The translations under genes were made by a program, and so were the position numbers. From NCBI GenBank assembly GCA_938030735.1, contig CALHIM010000011.1:1-64000 (forward strand): a stretch of 64,000 nt of DNA. Direction: 5' to 3'. Below the pieces are notes generated by a model. The model ran no database searches, was not told the DNA's origin, and saw nothing but the letters and a program-made list of their open reading frames with translations. Below, one piece after another: positions 50,762 through 57,929 of this stretch. The DNA comes from an uncultured bacterium (GTDB lineage Bacteria; Patescibacteriota; Saccharimonadia; Saccharimonadales; Saccharimonadaceae). The stretch's first letter is position 1. Each line of letters opens with the position of its first letter.

Positions 50762-52975
50762 TTACATTCCTGGAATTCTGAATTGTGAAGGATCATTAGG
50801 GTAAATTTGGTCGGTCATCACTTTATTTTTGCTACTTTCAGTGCCCATTGCAGGCTGTTCCGCTGGATTTGGAATAAAATCAAAAGCTGGAACTTCTGGC
50901 GGCATTGGCATCGAGCTAAAATCTGGCATAGCTGGTGGTAATGGCATTGCAAAATCATTCGAATTTTGTGCAGGATTTTCAGTCGAGTAAGTTTGCTGAT
51001 TCTCAAAATTATTTTGCGGTAAAGTCTGCGCATATTGTTCATTCGAAATCGGATTACTTGATTCAAAATTTGAAAGCGGCTGGATTGGTGTAGCTTGAGC
51101 ATAAGGCTGAGTTTCAGGAATAAAATTCTCATTCGCCTGTGGCTCTTCATAAATCGCATTTTGAACTTTACCATGGCTTAAAACATAATCATTATTTTGT
51201 GGATTTGAAGTTGCTACAGAGTTTTCTTCACGAGAAATTCCACTTGGCTCATAAGGCTGAGCACCCATCAAACCACTTGCAATTTGAGCATTTTCGGTTG
51301 GGTGATAATATTCATCGCCCTGATTTTTCACTGGCTGAATATTTTGAGTTTGAATCTCTTGAGTGGCAGAAGTTTCGGCTGAATTTTGTTGTTCGAAAAC
51401 TGGCGCAACTTCTGGTTGAGCAGTTTGAGGTTCAATAGTTTCGAAAGTTTGTGGTTGAGTGTTTTCAGGAGCTGGGACTGAAATATCAACTTGGCGAGCT
51501 GGCTCAAAAACTTGCTCCTGAACTGGAGTTTCCGCAATAAATGCATTTGGATTTTCAAAAGGCACGCTTGGTGCTGGAATTTCTGGCGCATAATTTTGAA
51601 CTGGCGCTTCAACCAAGCCTTGCATATTTTCAGGCTGATTAAATTCTGAAGAGGTAGGAGTTTCAGCTGAATTTTGCTGTTCGAAAACTGGCGCAACTTC
51701 TGGTTGAGCAGTTTGAGGTTCAATAGTTTCGAAAGTTTGTGGCTGAGTGTTTTCGGGAGCTGGGATTGAAATATTTTGTTCAGCCAAAGTTTCTTGGCTT
51801 TCTGATATATTTTTTGCTGAATTTTCTTCAACTAAATTTTCATTTTGAACTTGTGTATTTTCAAGATTTTCGCTTGGATTTTCGAAAATATCTTCGTTCG
51901 AATTTTCTTGCGCAAGTTCTTGATTTTGCTCAGGAGCTTCAACTTCTTCAAGCTCAGCAAAGGCATTTTCTGGTTTATTAATATTTTTTAGTTTATTTAA
52001 AGATTCTTCAAGTTCGTCTTCGGCTTGATTTTGTGAATTTTCAAGATTAGCTTTTTCTGCTTCTTTTTTAGCTTCTTCATGTGCAATCACAAATGCACCG
52101 TTACGCTTTTGCTCTTTCTTTGAAGAAGATTTTTCACTCAATTTTTCTTTTTCGTTCGAAATTTCTTCTAAAGCTTCTTCCATTTTGGCATTTTTTTGCA
52201 CAGCAAATTCACCCGCTTTTTCTTCAGCTTCACGGATTTTTGAAACCACAAGTTGCTGGTCGGCGCCAGATGAAATAAGTTTTGCTGCAAGGCTCATAGC
52301 TTCAGCCGTAGCTTTTGCATTCGAAAAGCGATCAGTTTCAGCCACAATTCCAGTCAAAAGAGCAGTTGCGACTGGTTGAGTAAGATTTTTCTTTCCAAGG
52401 GATTCAATAATTTGAACAGAAATTTCGCTCAAAGAACTGGCGTTTTCGGCATGCCAGTGAGTTCCGTTAAGATTCGTTTGATTTTCGCCAATGGTTAAAA
52501 TTCCAACTGAAGCATCATGAAAAATTCGCCCGTGCGCCGCCAAAGCCCCATCAAGGCGATCTTGGCTTTCAACATTTAAAGCTAGCACAAAATCAATGTT
52601 AAAATCACCCTGTTCAAATTCGAGGTCTTTTTCAGAAATAATTGAGCGATATGGCGTAATAAAAATTTTCACATGATCACCAACAAGCTTATAACGAAGA
52701 TGATCAGCTTTCTCTTTATTTAAAGCAATAATAAAATCACGCAAAGAATCTACCGAATTTTCGAAAGTTTTTTCTGGGCGCAAAAAAGCTAGCGCGTCGG
52801 GCATTTTACCGCTTGAAACCGCCGTCGCATGCTTGCCAGAATTATTAATTGCGAGCGTTAAAGCCAATGCTGAAGAAAGCTCATCAACACTTGGGTTATC
52901 ATTTACCGCAATCAAAATACTCTCTGATTCTTTCAATTTTGCGATAATCTGCTCTTGAGCATTATTTTTTGACAT
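50762..52975 (-). CDS. DHH/NrnA-like domain with long repetitive disordered tail
   Basis: This 737-aa protein has two parts. Residues 1-250 resemble a DHH-family phosphoesterase (SILIAVNDNPSVDELSSALA; FVLALNVESQDRLDG; TALLTGIVAETDRFSNAKAT), but the metal ligands of motif I are mostly lost and no DHH triad is visible, so it may be inactive. Residues 280-737 are Glu/Gln/Asn/Pro-rich and contain two nearly identical blocks of about 38 residues (APENTQPQTFETIEPQ). It lies upstream of truB. Possibly a scaffold; function unknown. Confidence 0.7.
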   Translation of the reverse strand: MSKNNAQEQIIAKLKESESILIAVNDNPSVDELSSALALTLAINNSGKHATAVSSGKMPDALAFLRPEKTFENSVDSLRDFIIALNKEKADHLRYKLVGDHVKIFITPYRSIISEKDLEFEQGDFNIDFVLALNVESQDRLDGALAAHGRIFHDASVGILTIGENQTNLNGTHWHAENASSLSEISVQIIESLGKKNLTQPVATALLTGIVAETDRFSNAKATAEAMSLAAKLISSGADQQLVVSKIREAEEKAGEFAVQKNAKMEEALEEISNEKEKLSEKSSSKKEQKRNGAFVIAHEEAKKEAEKANLENSQNQAEDELEESLNKLKNINKPENAFAELEEVEAPEQNQELAQENSNEDIFENPSENLENTQVQNENLVEENSAKNISESQETLAEQNISIPAPENTQPQTFETIEPQTAQPEVAPVFEQQNSAETPTSSEFNQPENMQGLVEAPVQNYAPEIPAPSVPFENPNAFIAETPVQEQVFEPARQVDISVPAPENTQPQTFETIEPQTAQPEVAPVFEQQNSAETSATQEIQTQNIQPVKNQGDEYYHPTENAQIASGLMGAQPYEPSGISREENSVATSNPQNNDYVLSHGKVQNAIYEEPQANENFIPETQPYAQATPIQPLSNFESSNPISNEQYAQTLPQNNFENQQTYSTENPAQNSNDFAMPLPPAMPDFSSMPMPPEVPAFDFIPNPAEQPAMGTESSKNKVMTDQIYPNDPSQFRIPGM
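51372..51486. repeat. Direct repeat copy 1 in the DHH-like tail
   Basis: About 115 bp, nearly identical to 51662-51776 (a handful of substitutions). It encodes the block with PENTQPQTFETIEPQTAQ. Confidence 0.85.
51662..51776. repeat. Direct repeat copy 2 in the DHH-like tail
   Basis: Second copy, 290 bp from the first and in the same frame, so the protein block is duplicated. Confidence 0.85.
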
Positions 52976-53061
52976 TTATTGAATCCTATTGTTTATTTTT
53001 ATAATTTATAGCTCTATATTAGCATAATCGCAATGAAATGTCAACAGTTTATTTGAAATAC

Positions 53062-53090
53062 TTGCTTTTTATTTCGAAATAATATATAAT
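53062..53090 (+). promoter_or_regulatory. rpsT promoter
   Basis: TTGCTT (53062-53067), 17 nt, then TATAAT (53085-53090). Confidence 0.8.
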
Positions 53091-53131
53091 TGATGTTGAA
53101 TTGTAAATAACAACCTAAAAGAAGGAATTAA

Positions 53132-53386
53132 ATGCCAATTATTAAATCTGCTGTAAAGCGAATGCGACAAACCGCAAAACGACGCGAACGCAACGTTGGA
53201 ATTAAAAAAGATATCAAAGGTGCAGTTAAAGCTTTTGTTGCTGAACCAAGCGCAAAAAGCCTTTCGAAAGCACAAAGCGAACTTGACAAAGCTGTTAAAA
53301 AAGGTCTTATCAAGAAAAATACAGCTGCTCGCCGCAAAGCTTCTCTTGCTGCTGCTGCAAAAAAAGCTGGCGTAAAACTTGCTTAA
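53132..53386 (+). CDS. rpsT: Ribosomal protein bS20
   Basis: This 84-aa 30S protein is strongly basic and helical. It has MPIIKSAVKRMRQTAKRRER at the start and LIKKNTAARRKASLAAAAKK at the end. Ribosome binding site GAAGGA. It has its own promoter and terminator. Confidence 0.95.
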   Translation: MPIIKSAVKRMRQTAKRRERNVGIKKDIKGAVKAFVAEPSAKSLSKAQSELDKAVKKGLIKKNTAARRKASLAAAAKKAGVKLA

Positions 53387-53404
53387 TTTGATACATTTTC
53401 GAAA

Positions 53405-53432
53405 ATCGCTCAAAATTGGGCGGTTTTTTGTT
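53405..53432 (+). terminator. rpsT terminator
   Basis: AATCGCTC-AAAATT-GGGCGGTT with G-U pairs, followed by TTTT. Confidence 0.78.
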
Positions 53433-53448
53433 TTTCTTTTTCAAAAAC

Positions 53449-53477
53449 TTGACAATTCTACTTAAAAATGCTATAAT
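53449..53477 (+). promoter_or_regulatory. Perfect consensus sigma70 promoter
   Basis: TTGACA (53449-53454), 17 nt, then TATAAT (53472-53477). Both hexamers match the consensus fully, the best promoter I found in the window. The leader carries a TTTACC-TTTT-GGTAAA hairpin. Confidence 0.92.
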
Positions 53478-53526
53478 TTAAAAGATTTACCTTTTGGTAA
53501 AAATAGAACATTTGGAGGACTTAGTT

Positions 53527-53862
53527 ATGACATCTTTAAAAGAAAGATTGGCAGCAGAAAAACAAGCTGCTTTAACCTATGAAAATATTGCCAAGCAAGT
53601 TGAAGGCATCCTTGTCGAGGCCGCCAAGGATGGTAGATCAAGCGTGCTCATCTACCTTGACAATGAGAATGATTGCAAAACCCAATTTGTGCGTCTTTTT
53701 CTAACCCAGGAAGGGATCACCTTTGAAAAGGCTTATGACACATATACGGCAACTGAATTTCCCTATATCGATACCCACATGGGTGGTGCTAGTGATATTG
53801 ATGCTGATAAGCCAGTCGCTGTAACTAAAAGTCGGTTTAAGGGAATTCGTGTATTTCTTTAG
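53527..53862 (+). CDS. Orphan protein with strong expression signals and internal hairpins
   Basis: This 111-aa protein (MTSLKERLAAEKQAAL at the start, VTKSRFKGIRVFL at the end) is not recognised. I chose ATG 53527 because GGAGG lies 8 nt upstream. Signals suggest high expression: perfect promoter, strong ribosome binding site and a strong terminator. Arginine codons are AGA, CGT and CGG with no CGA, unlike neighbours that favour CGA, and the gene has no TTCGAA. The mRNA can form two adjacent perfect hairpins (53607-53632, 8 bp; 53632-53656, 7 bp). Probably acquired; function unknown. Confidence 0.75.
   Translation: MTSLKERLAAEKQAALTYENIAKQVEGILVEAAKDGRSSVLIYLDNENDCKTQFVRLFLTQEGITFEKAYDTYTATEFPYIDTHMGGASDIDADKPVAVTKSRFKGIRVFL
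53607..53632. repeat. Perfect 8-bp hairpin inside an orphan gene
   Basis: CATCCTTG and CAAGGATG around a 10-nt loop, directly followed by GGTAGAT/ATCTACC (53632-53656). Confidence 0.8.
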
Positions 53863-53878
53863 AAAGGTCATCAAAAAA

Positions 53879-53907
53879 CAAAACCCGCAGAAATTTGCGG
53901 GTTATTT
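53879..53907 (+). terminator. Terminator of the 111-aa orphan gene
   Basis: AACCCGCA-GAAAT-TTGCGGGTT with an A-rich 5' side and T-rich 3' side. Confidence 0.85.
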
Positions 53908-54109
53908 TATTTCTAACATTTTTTGAAAATTATTTACCAATTTGAGTCACTCATCGAAAGCGACGGTTTTACTTCAAGCTTGAGCGGATTTTTAATATCA
54001 AGAAATAATAATTCACACATCCCCATCCATCATAACGTTGACGATGTTTAAACTACCAAGCAAAATATATGTCCATACCTATATACTAAAATACCAATTT
54101 AGCTTACAG

Positions 54110-54138
54110 TTGAAATTTAACCTGAAAAGTGTTAGAAT
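54110..54138 (+). promoter_or_regulatory. tsaD promoter, leaderless
   Basis: TTGAAA (54110-54115), 17 nt, then TAGAAT (54133-54138), 6 nt before the ATG at 54145. Confidence 0.75.
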
Positions 54139-54144
54139 AGCTCT

Positions 54145-55233
54145 ATGAAGATTTTGGGAATTGAGAGTACGTGTGATGAAACTGCGGCTGCAGTGGTAGA
54201 GCTTCAAGCTGGGGAAGTTTCACGTGTGAGTAATAACCATGTGAAATTACTTTCAAGTGTAGTTCATTCACAGATCGATATCCATGCTCAATTTGGAGGT
54301 GTAATTCCCGAGATAGCAGCGCGATCACATATCGAATATATAAATCCAGTTATTCGTCAAGCTTTAGAAAAAGCCGAGGTAAGCTGGAGTGATATCGACG
54401 GTATTGCAGTCAGTTTTGCGCCTGGCCTAAATGGATCGTTGTTAGTGGGTAATTTGGCGGCGAGGACTTATGCGCGGATTTTCAGCAAGCCGTTCTTCCC
54501 TGTTCACCACGTTGAGGCGCATGTTTACGCTAACTTCTTGCGTGATACACCACCACGATTTCCGTTTTTAGCACTGGTGGTTAGTGGCGGTCACTCTCAG
54601 ATCGTATTGTTTAGAGGCCATTCAGATTTCGAAATTCTTGGCCAAACCCAAGATGATGCCGTGGGTGAAGCGTTTGATAAAGTAGCCAAAATTCTGGGTT
54701 TACCCTACCCCGGCGGTCCAGCGATTGCGGCAGCAGCTCAATCTGGCAATAGTACCAAATATAAATTGCCTAAGGCTAAGCTAGCTGGTGAATATGATTT
54801 TAGTTTTTCTGGCCTTAAGACGGCGGTGCTGCGAGCAGTGCAAAAAGAAGTTGGAGTTGATTTTAATTTTCCATCTTTCCGCTTGGCCGAAAAATTAACC
54901 ACCGAACAAAAAAATGATTTTGCGGCTTCGTTTCAGCGAGTAGCTGTAGAAACATTAGTTGATAAGCTAGAGCGTGCTATTCAGCGATATCGGCCCCAAA
55001 CGGTAGTGATTGCGGGCGGGGTGGCGGCTAATCAGGCCTTGCGTGCTGAGCTAATGCGTCGGGTAGCCAATCAAGTGCCAGACGAAATTATTTTTACTGC
55101 GCCAGAATTTTGCACTGATAATGCCGCAATGGTGGCGACGCTAGGTACTTTTCACGCCGTACTAGGTCAGTCCAAAGACCCGCTCACAGCCGAAGTCTAC
55201 CCTAGCTTGTCAATGGAAAACGCTCGTTGGTAA
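54145..55233 (+). CDS. tsaD: tRNA t6A synthesis protein TsaD
   Basis: This 362-aa ASKHA-fold enzyme transfers threonylcarbamoyl to A37 of ANN-decoding tRNAs. It has MKILGIESTCDETAAAVVEL, the metal site HHVEAHVYANFL, LVVSGGHSQIVLFRGH, DDAVGEAFDKVAKILGLPYP and VIAGGVAANQALRAEL. Length is normal. Arginine codons are mixed (CGT, CGG, CGC, AGA as well as CGA) and TTCGAA occurs only once, unlike most genes here, so it may have been replaced by transfer. TsaB, TsaC and TsaE are not in the window. Confidence 0.97.
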   Translation: MKILGIESTCDETAAAVVELQAGEVSRVSNNHVKLLSSVVHSQIDIHAQFGGVIPEIAARSHIEYINPVIRQALEKAEVSWSDIDGIAVSFAPGLNGSLLVGNLAARTYARIFSKPFFPVHHVEAHVYANFLRDTPPRFPFLALVVSGGHSQIVLFRGHSDFEILGQTQDDAVGEAFDKVAKILGLPYPGGPAIAAAAQSGNSTKYKLPKAKLAGEYDFSFSGLKTAVLRAVQKEVGVDFNFPSFRLAEKLTTEQKNDFAASFQRVAVETLVDKLERAIQRYRPQTVVIAGGVAANQALRAELMRRVANQVPDEIIFTAPEFCTDNAAMVATLGTFHAVLGQSKDPLTAEVYPSLSMENARW

Positions 55234-55351
55234 CCGAGCTGAAATCTGCCCTTCACTTTTTAAAATCTTAAGGGAACTTTTCGAAATCTGTTATAGCACT
55301 TTTTGAAAAGCTAAGGCAGGTCTTTAAAAAATAATGATTGAATTTAATCTG

Positions 55352-55375
55352 AAGAAAAGAGCCGTTTTATTAAAC
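55352..55375 (+). terminator. Hairpin after tsaD
   Basis: GAGCCGTTT-TATT-AAACGGCTC, a perfect 9-bp stem, about 120 nt past tsaD. No T run follows, so termination is uncertain. It may instead serve the minus-strand orphan gene that ends at 55426. Confidence 0.55.
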
Positions 55376-55425
55376 GGCTCGGGTGATGCGCTAACCTTTT
55401 GGCTTAAGCGCACTTGCTGAATTGA

Positions 55426-56028
55426 TTATACATTGGAAAACTTTTGTGCAATCTCAATCAAATCAACTCTGATTATTTCGCCAAAGACTTGTACGGGCTT
55501 CGGCTCTGAGGCTGCCATAAATATAGCAGCAGCCTCACCGACCTTATCTGTCTTTTTCCAACAGATAAGGTCGTTATCTACTTCTTCTTGAGGAATTAGC
55601 GTAACTAACTCCTTAAGAAGAGAGATATCCAGATCTTCTGGCGAGATGTGGTAGATAGGTAGACCTTCTAACACTACTATAAGCCGCCCTTCAGAATTGA
55701 AGGGTGCCCCGTCGTGGGCCTGATGCTGGATCAGAGCCACATTATACCCATTTTCTACGATGGGTATAAGGATTGATAGGAGGAGCTGACAACGCTCTGT
55801 GTAAGCGCCATCAACTTTTCGCTTATCTATGGCGATGGCCTCTTCTGAGGAGATTTCGCGCGTCTGCGCAGAATTTCCCCAGCCGGAAGTATGGAATAAT
55901 CTTCCTTTCACAAATTTCGGTGCATTTACCCAAGCGACTTTTTCTTGAGTAAATGTGCTAAAGAAAATATTAAACAATTTTTTAACATCATCAATGCTAA
56001 GAAATTTAAGACTTAAGTTTTCTTTCAT
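55426..56028 (-). CDS. Orphan protein with many internal hairpins
   Basis: This 200-aa soluble protein (MKENLSLKFLSIDDVKKLF at the start) is not recognised. I chose ATG 56028 because it follows AAGGAGAGG; the open frame extends 25 codons further but without support. The coding region holds perfect stems of 13 bp (55539-55573), 9 bp (55507-55537), 9 bp (55742-55769) and 7 bp (55687-55704). There is no TTCGAA and arginine codons are mixed. The leader can sequester the ribosome binding site. Function unknown. Confidence 0.7.
   Translation of the reverse strand: MKENLSLKFLSIDDVKKLFNIFFSTFTQEKVAWVNAPKFVKGRLFHTSGWGNSAQTREISSEEAIAIDKRKVDGAYTERCQLLLSILIPIVENGYNVALIQHQAHDGAPFNSEGRLIVVLEGLPIYHISPEDLDISLLKELVTLIPQEEVDNDLICWKKTDKVGEAAAIFMAASEPKPVQVFGEIIRVDLIEIAQKFSNV
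55539..55573. repeat. Perfect 13-bp hairpin inside an orphan gene
   Basis: CGACCTTATCTGT pairs with ACAGATAAGGTCG around a 9-nt loop. It lies next to a 9-bp stem (TGAGGCTGC/GCAGCCTCA, 55507-55537). Confidence 0.9.
55742..55769. repeat. Perfect 9-bp hairpin inside an orphan gene
   Basis: TTATACCCA and TGGGTATAA around a 10-nt loop, within the coding region. Confidence 0.85.
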
Positions 56029-56230
56029 TTTTGATCCTCTCCTTGCGCATAATAATTTAAGGCGTTTTCGCCACGCAAGGTGCCCTACTTCAATTTCGGG
56101 CAAATTTCAACTTAGTAGCTAATACTCTAAGCTCAAAATCGCTCAAAATTGAAAAGCTTTCAATCAATTCAACAATGGTAATTTACTAGTTGCTAACGAA
56201 TTAATCTTCTCAACAACTTCTTATATTATA
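56029..56230 (-). promoter_or_regulatory. Long leader with ribosome-binding-site hairpin
   Basis: A minus-strand TATAAT at 56225-56230 would give a leader of about 190 nt. Near its end CCTTGCG (56074-56080) pairs with CGCAAGG (56041-56047), enclosing GGCG-TTTT-type GGCG/CGCC (56061-56072). The second arm includes the AAGG of the AAGGAGAGG ribosome binding site. This is the layout of an on/off translational switch; no ligand can be named. Confidence 0.6.
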
Positions 56231-56246
56231 TCATATTTAATTATAT

Positions 56247-56699
56247 ATGTCAATACTTACCTCTATCATATTCGATATAAATGGAGCTTTTATAGAAGAC
56301 AGCACGCTTTCCGTGTCGTCTGTCGTAGGATTATCCCCTCACTATCATGCAGGAAGTCCTGCGTTCACGGTTGATGACTTCAACCATATGTGGCAGGCGG
56401 AGGCAGAAACTATCTATCAAAAAACTGGTATCTATGTCTCTGTAGTCACAACAGATGCTTCTGTCATTTACAGAGAAGACAGCGGCTGCCCTACCGGAGG
56501 GGAGAAGGCAGTTGATGTTAGAGCTGACTGTAACCCCTACTACTCATTTTCACTAGGGAATATATCCGAACAAGATTATACACAATCTTGGCAAGATGCC
56601 TTCCTGGAAATACTGGAGAATGTGGCTAAAAAATTAGACCAGTCTACTGTCACTGTTAAATTCAGTGATGACAGGCTAATATACCTTACTACAGATTAG
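56247..56699 (+). CDS. Orphan protein with internal hairpins
   Basis: This 150-aa protein (MSILTSIIFDINGAFIEDST at the start) is not recognised. It is acidic and soluble with no helices, and two Cys lie near residues 80-95. No ribosome binding site precedes the ATG. Hairpins inside include TCTCTGTA/TACAGAGA (8 bp, 56437-56476) with an inner ACAGA/TCTGT, GGTTGA/TCAACC (56369-56385), and CACTG/CAGTG near the end. No TTCGAA. It diverges from the orphan at 55426-56028, so the two may be functionally linked. Start position is uncertain. Confidence 0.6.
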   Translation: MSILTSIIFDINGAFIEDSTLSVSSVVGLSPHYHAGSPAFTVDDFNHMWQAEAETIYQKTGIYVSVVTTDASVIYREDSGCPTGGEKAVDVRADCNPYYSFSLGNISEQDYTQSWQDAFLEILENVAKKLDQSTVTVKFSDDRLIYLTTD

Positions 56700-56724
56700 G
56701 AGTTCATTTTGAACTCCTTTTAAC

Positions 56725-57825
56725 TTATCTTTTGAATTTTCGCACGATTTTTTTAGCAGTTGGTAAAAATGAGTTCCAGATGAAATATGTTTTCGAAATC
56801 GGAAAATCCAGCGTGCCAACCAATAAATCTTCATGATTTGCAAAACCAGCTTTAAATTTTGAAATTCCATCGTTCAAAAGGCCGTTGAAATCATATCGCT
56901 TAACTCCGCGATTTTTCATTTCAATAATTGCAATCCATTTCAAAACATAATTTGCGCGTGATTTTTGCCCTGCCTCAGTTACTCCGCCATAGAGTTCAAA
57001 CGCTACATCATCACTTTGAGCAAACCATAAAAATGCCACCATTTCTTGATTTTTAAGCTTTTCCGCTATATAATCTTCAGTATTTTTATTTTTTTCTATA
57101 GACTTGCCCTGCTCTTTTTCAATAAAAGCTCCAAAAATCGGTGAATTTTCACCCATTTTTTTATAAAGTTCGTGATAATAATCTTTCGAATGAATCGCAA
57201 ACCCTGCCCTTTTAGCAGTTTCTGTGTAAATTTGCAACGCACGATCAATTTCTTCTTTCGAAAACAGCTGCCGAACTCGCACTTCTCCACCACTTTTTCG
57301 AATATACTGTCGCGTTTTTTTACTCATTTTGGCGAGTAATTCATCTTCATTTTGCGTTAAATCAAGAATTAAAGTTCGCGGAATTAAAATTGTGTTTTTT
57401 GAACTTCTCCAACCATCACGCAAGTCAAATTCACTACTGTTCCAATCTGGTTCCATAGTTAAACAAACTGGCTTCGGCTTGATATTCTTCGAAACCCAAA
57501 GAGCAATTTCACGCGAAATGCGGGCTCGCTCGATTGGCTTTTTCGAAACCACCAAAGCACCGCGCGGAATATACGCAAAATTACGAAGTGGAAAAGGGAG
57601 TTTTCGAACCAGAATTTGTGCCGCTGCCACAATATCTGAGTGGTCATTTTTTTTGCGATCAATGTATTTTTCTTCACCATTTTTCAAAAAAACTCGCACA
57701 ACTTTCCAATTTGCTGATTGCGATTTTAACTCACCCCAACCCCAAAGTTGCAAAGGGTGACCGCCGTGCTCGTTAATAAAATCATTCCATTCTTTTTTAT
57801 CAGTAATTTCGATAATCTTTAGCAT
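56725..57825 (-). CDS. FemA/FemX-like peptidyltransferase
   Basis: This 366-aa protein is of the FemABX family, which adds amino acids from aminoacyl-tRNA to peptidoglycan precursors. Two GNAT-like domains are present, with LQLWGWGELKSQSANWKVVR, YIPRGALVV, LDLTQNEDELLAKMSKKTRQ and ELYGGVTEAGQKSRANYVL. ATG 57825 is chosen because TATAAT (57832-57837) lies 6 nt upstream, making it leaderless. It probably shapes wall cross-bridges; the amino acid used is unknown. Confidence 0.9.
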   Translation of the reverse strand: MLKIIEITDKKEWNDFINEHGGHPLQLWGWGELKSQSANWKVVRVFLKNGEEKYIDRKKNDHSDIVAAAQILVRKLPFPLRNFAYIPRGALVVSKKPIERARISREIALWVSKNIKPKPVCLTMEPDWNSSEFDLRDGWRSSKNTILIPRTLILDLTQNEDELLAKMSKKTRQYIRKSGGEVRVRQLFSKEEIDRALQIYTETAKRAGFAIHSKDYYHELYKKMGENSPIFGAFIEKEQGKSIEKNKNTEDYIAEKLKNQEMVAFLWFAQSDDVAFELYGGVTEAGQKSRANYVLKWIAIIEMKNRGVKRYDFNGLLNDGISKFKAGFANHEDLLVGTLDFPISKTYFIWNSFLPTAKKIVRKFKR

Positions 57826-57831
57826 ATTTAT

Positions 57832-57837
57832 ATTATA
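57832..57837 (-). promoter_or_regulatory. -10 of the femX-like gene, leaderless
   Basis: TATAAT on the minus strand, 6 nt before ATG 57825. It lies next to the valS -10 (57850-57855) in a divergent arrangement. Confidence 0.65.
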
Positions 57838-57849
57838 CACCGAATGTGG

Positions 57850-57929
57850 TATAATTGTAAATGTAGAATTTCGCACAGTTTAACTTTCGTGTGAAATGTT
57901 GTTGAATAAATGCGATTTTAAAGGGAAAT
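57850..57929 (+). promoter_or_regulatory. valS promoter and leader
   Basis: Extended -10 TGG-TATAAT (57850-57855), then a leader of about 68 nt. The leader holds an imperfect inverted repeat (TTTCGCACA with TGTGAAA), and 57883-57900 is identical to 20015-20032. It ends in AAGGG before the ATG. No T-box motif is visible. Confidence 0.6.

Noticed and set aside
57850..57929. T-box riboswitch in the valS leader
   Set aside because: The leader is only about 70 nt and has neither a T-box sequence nor a terminator.
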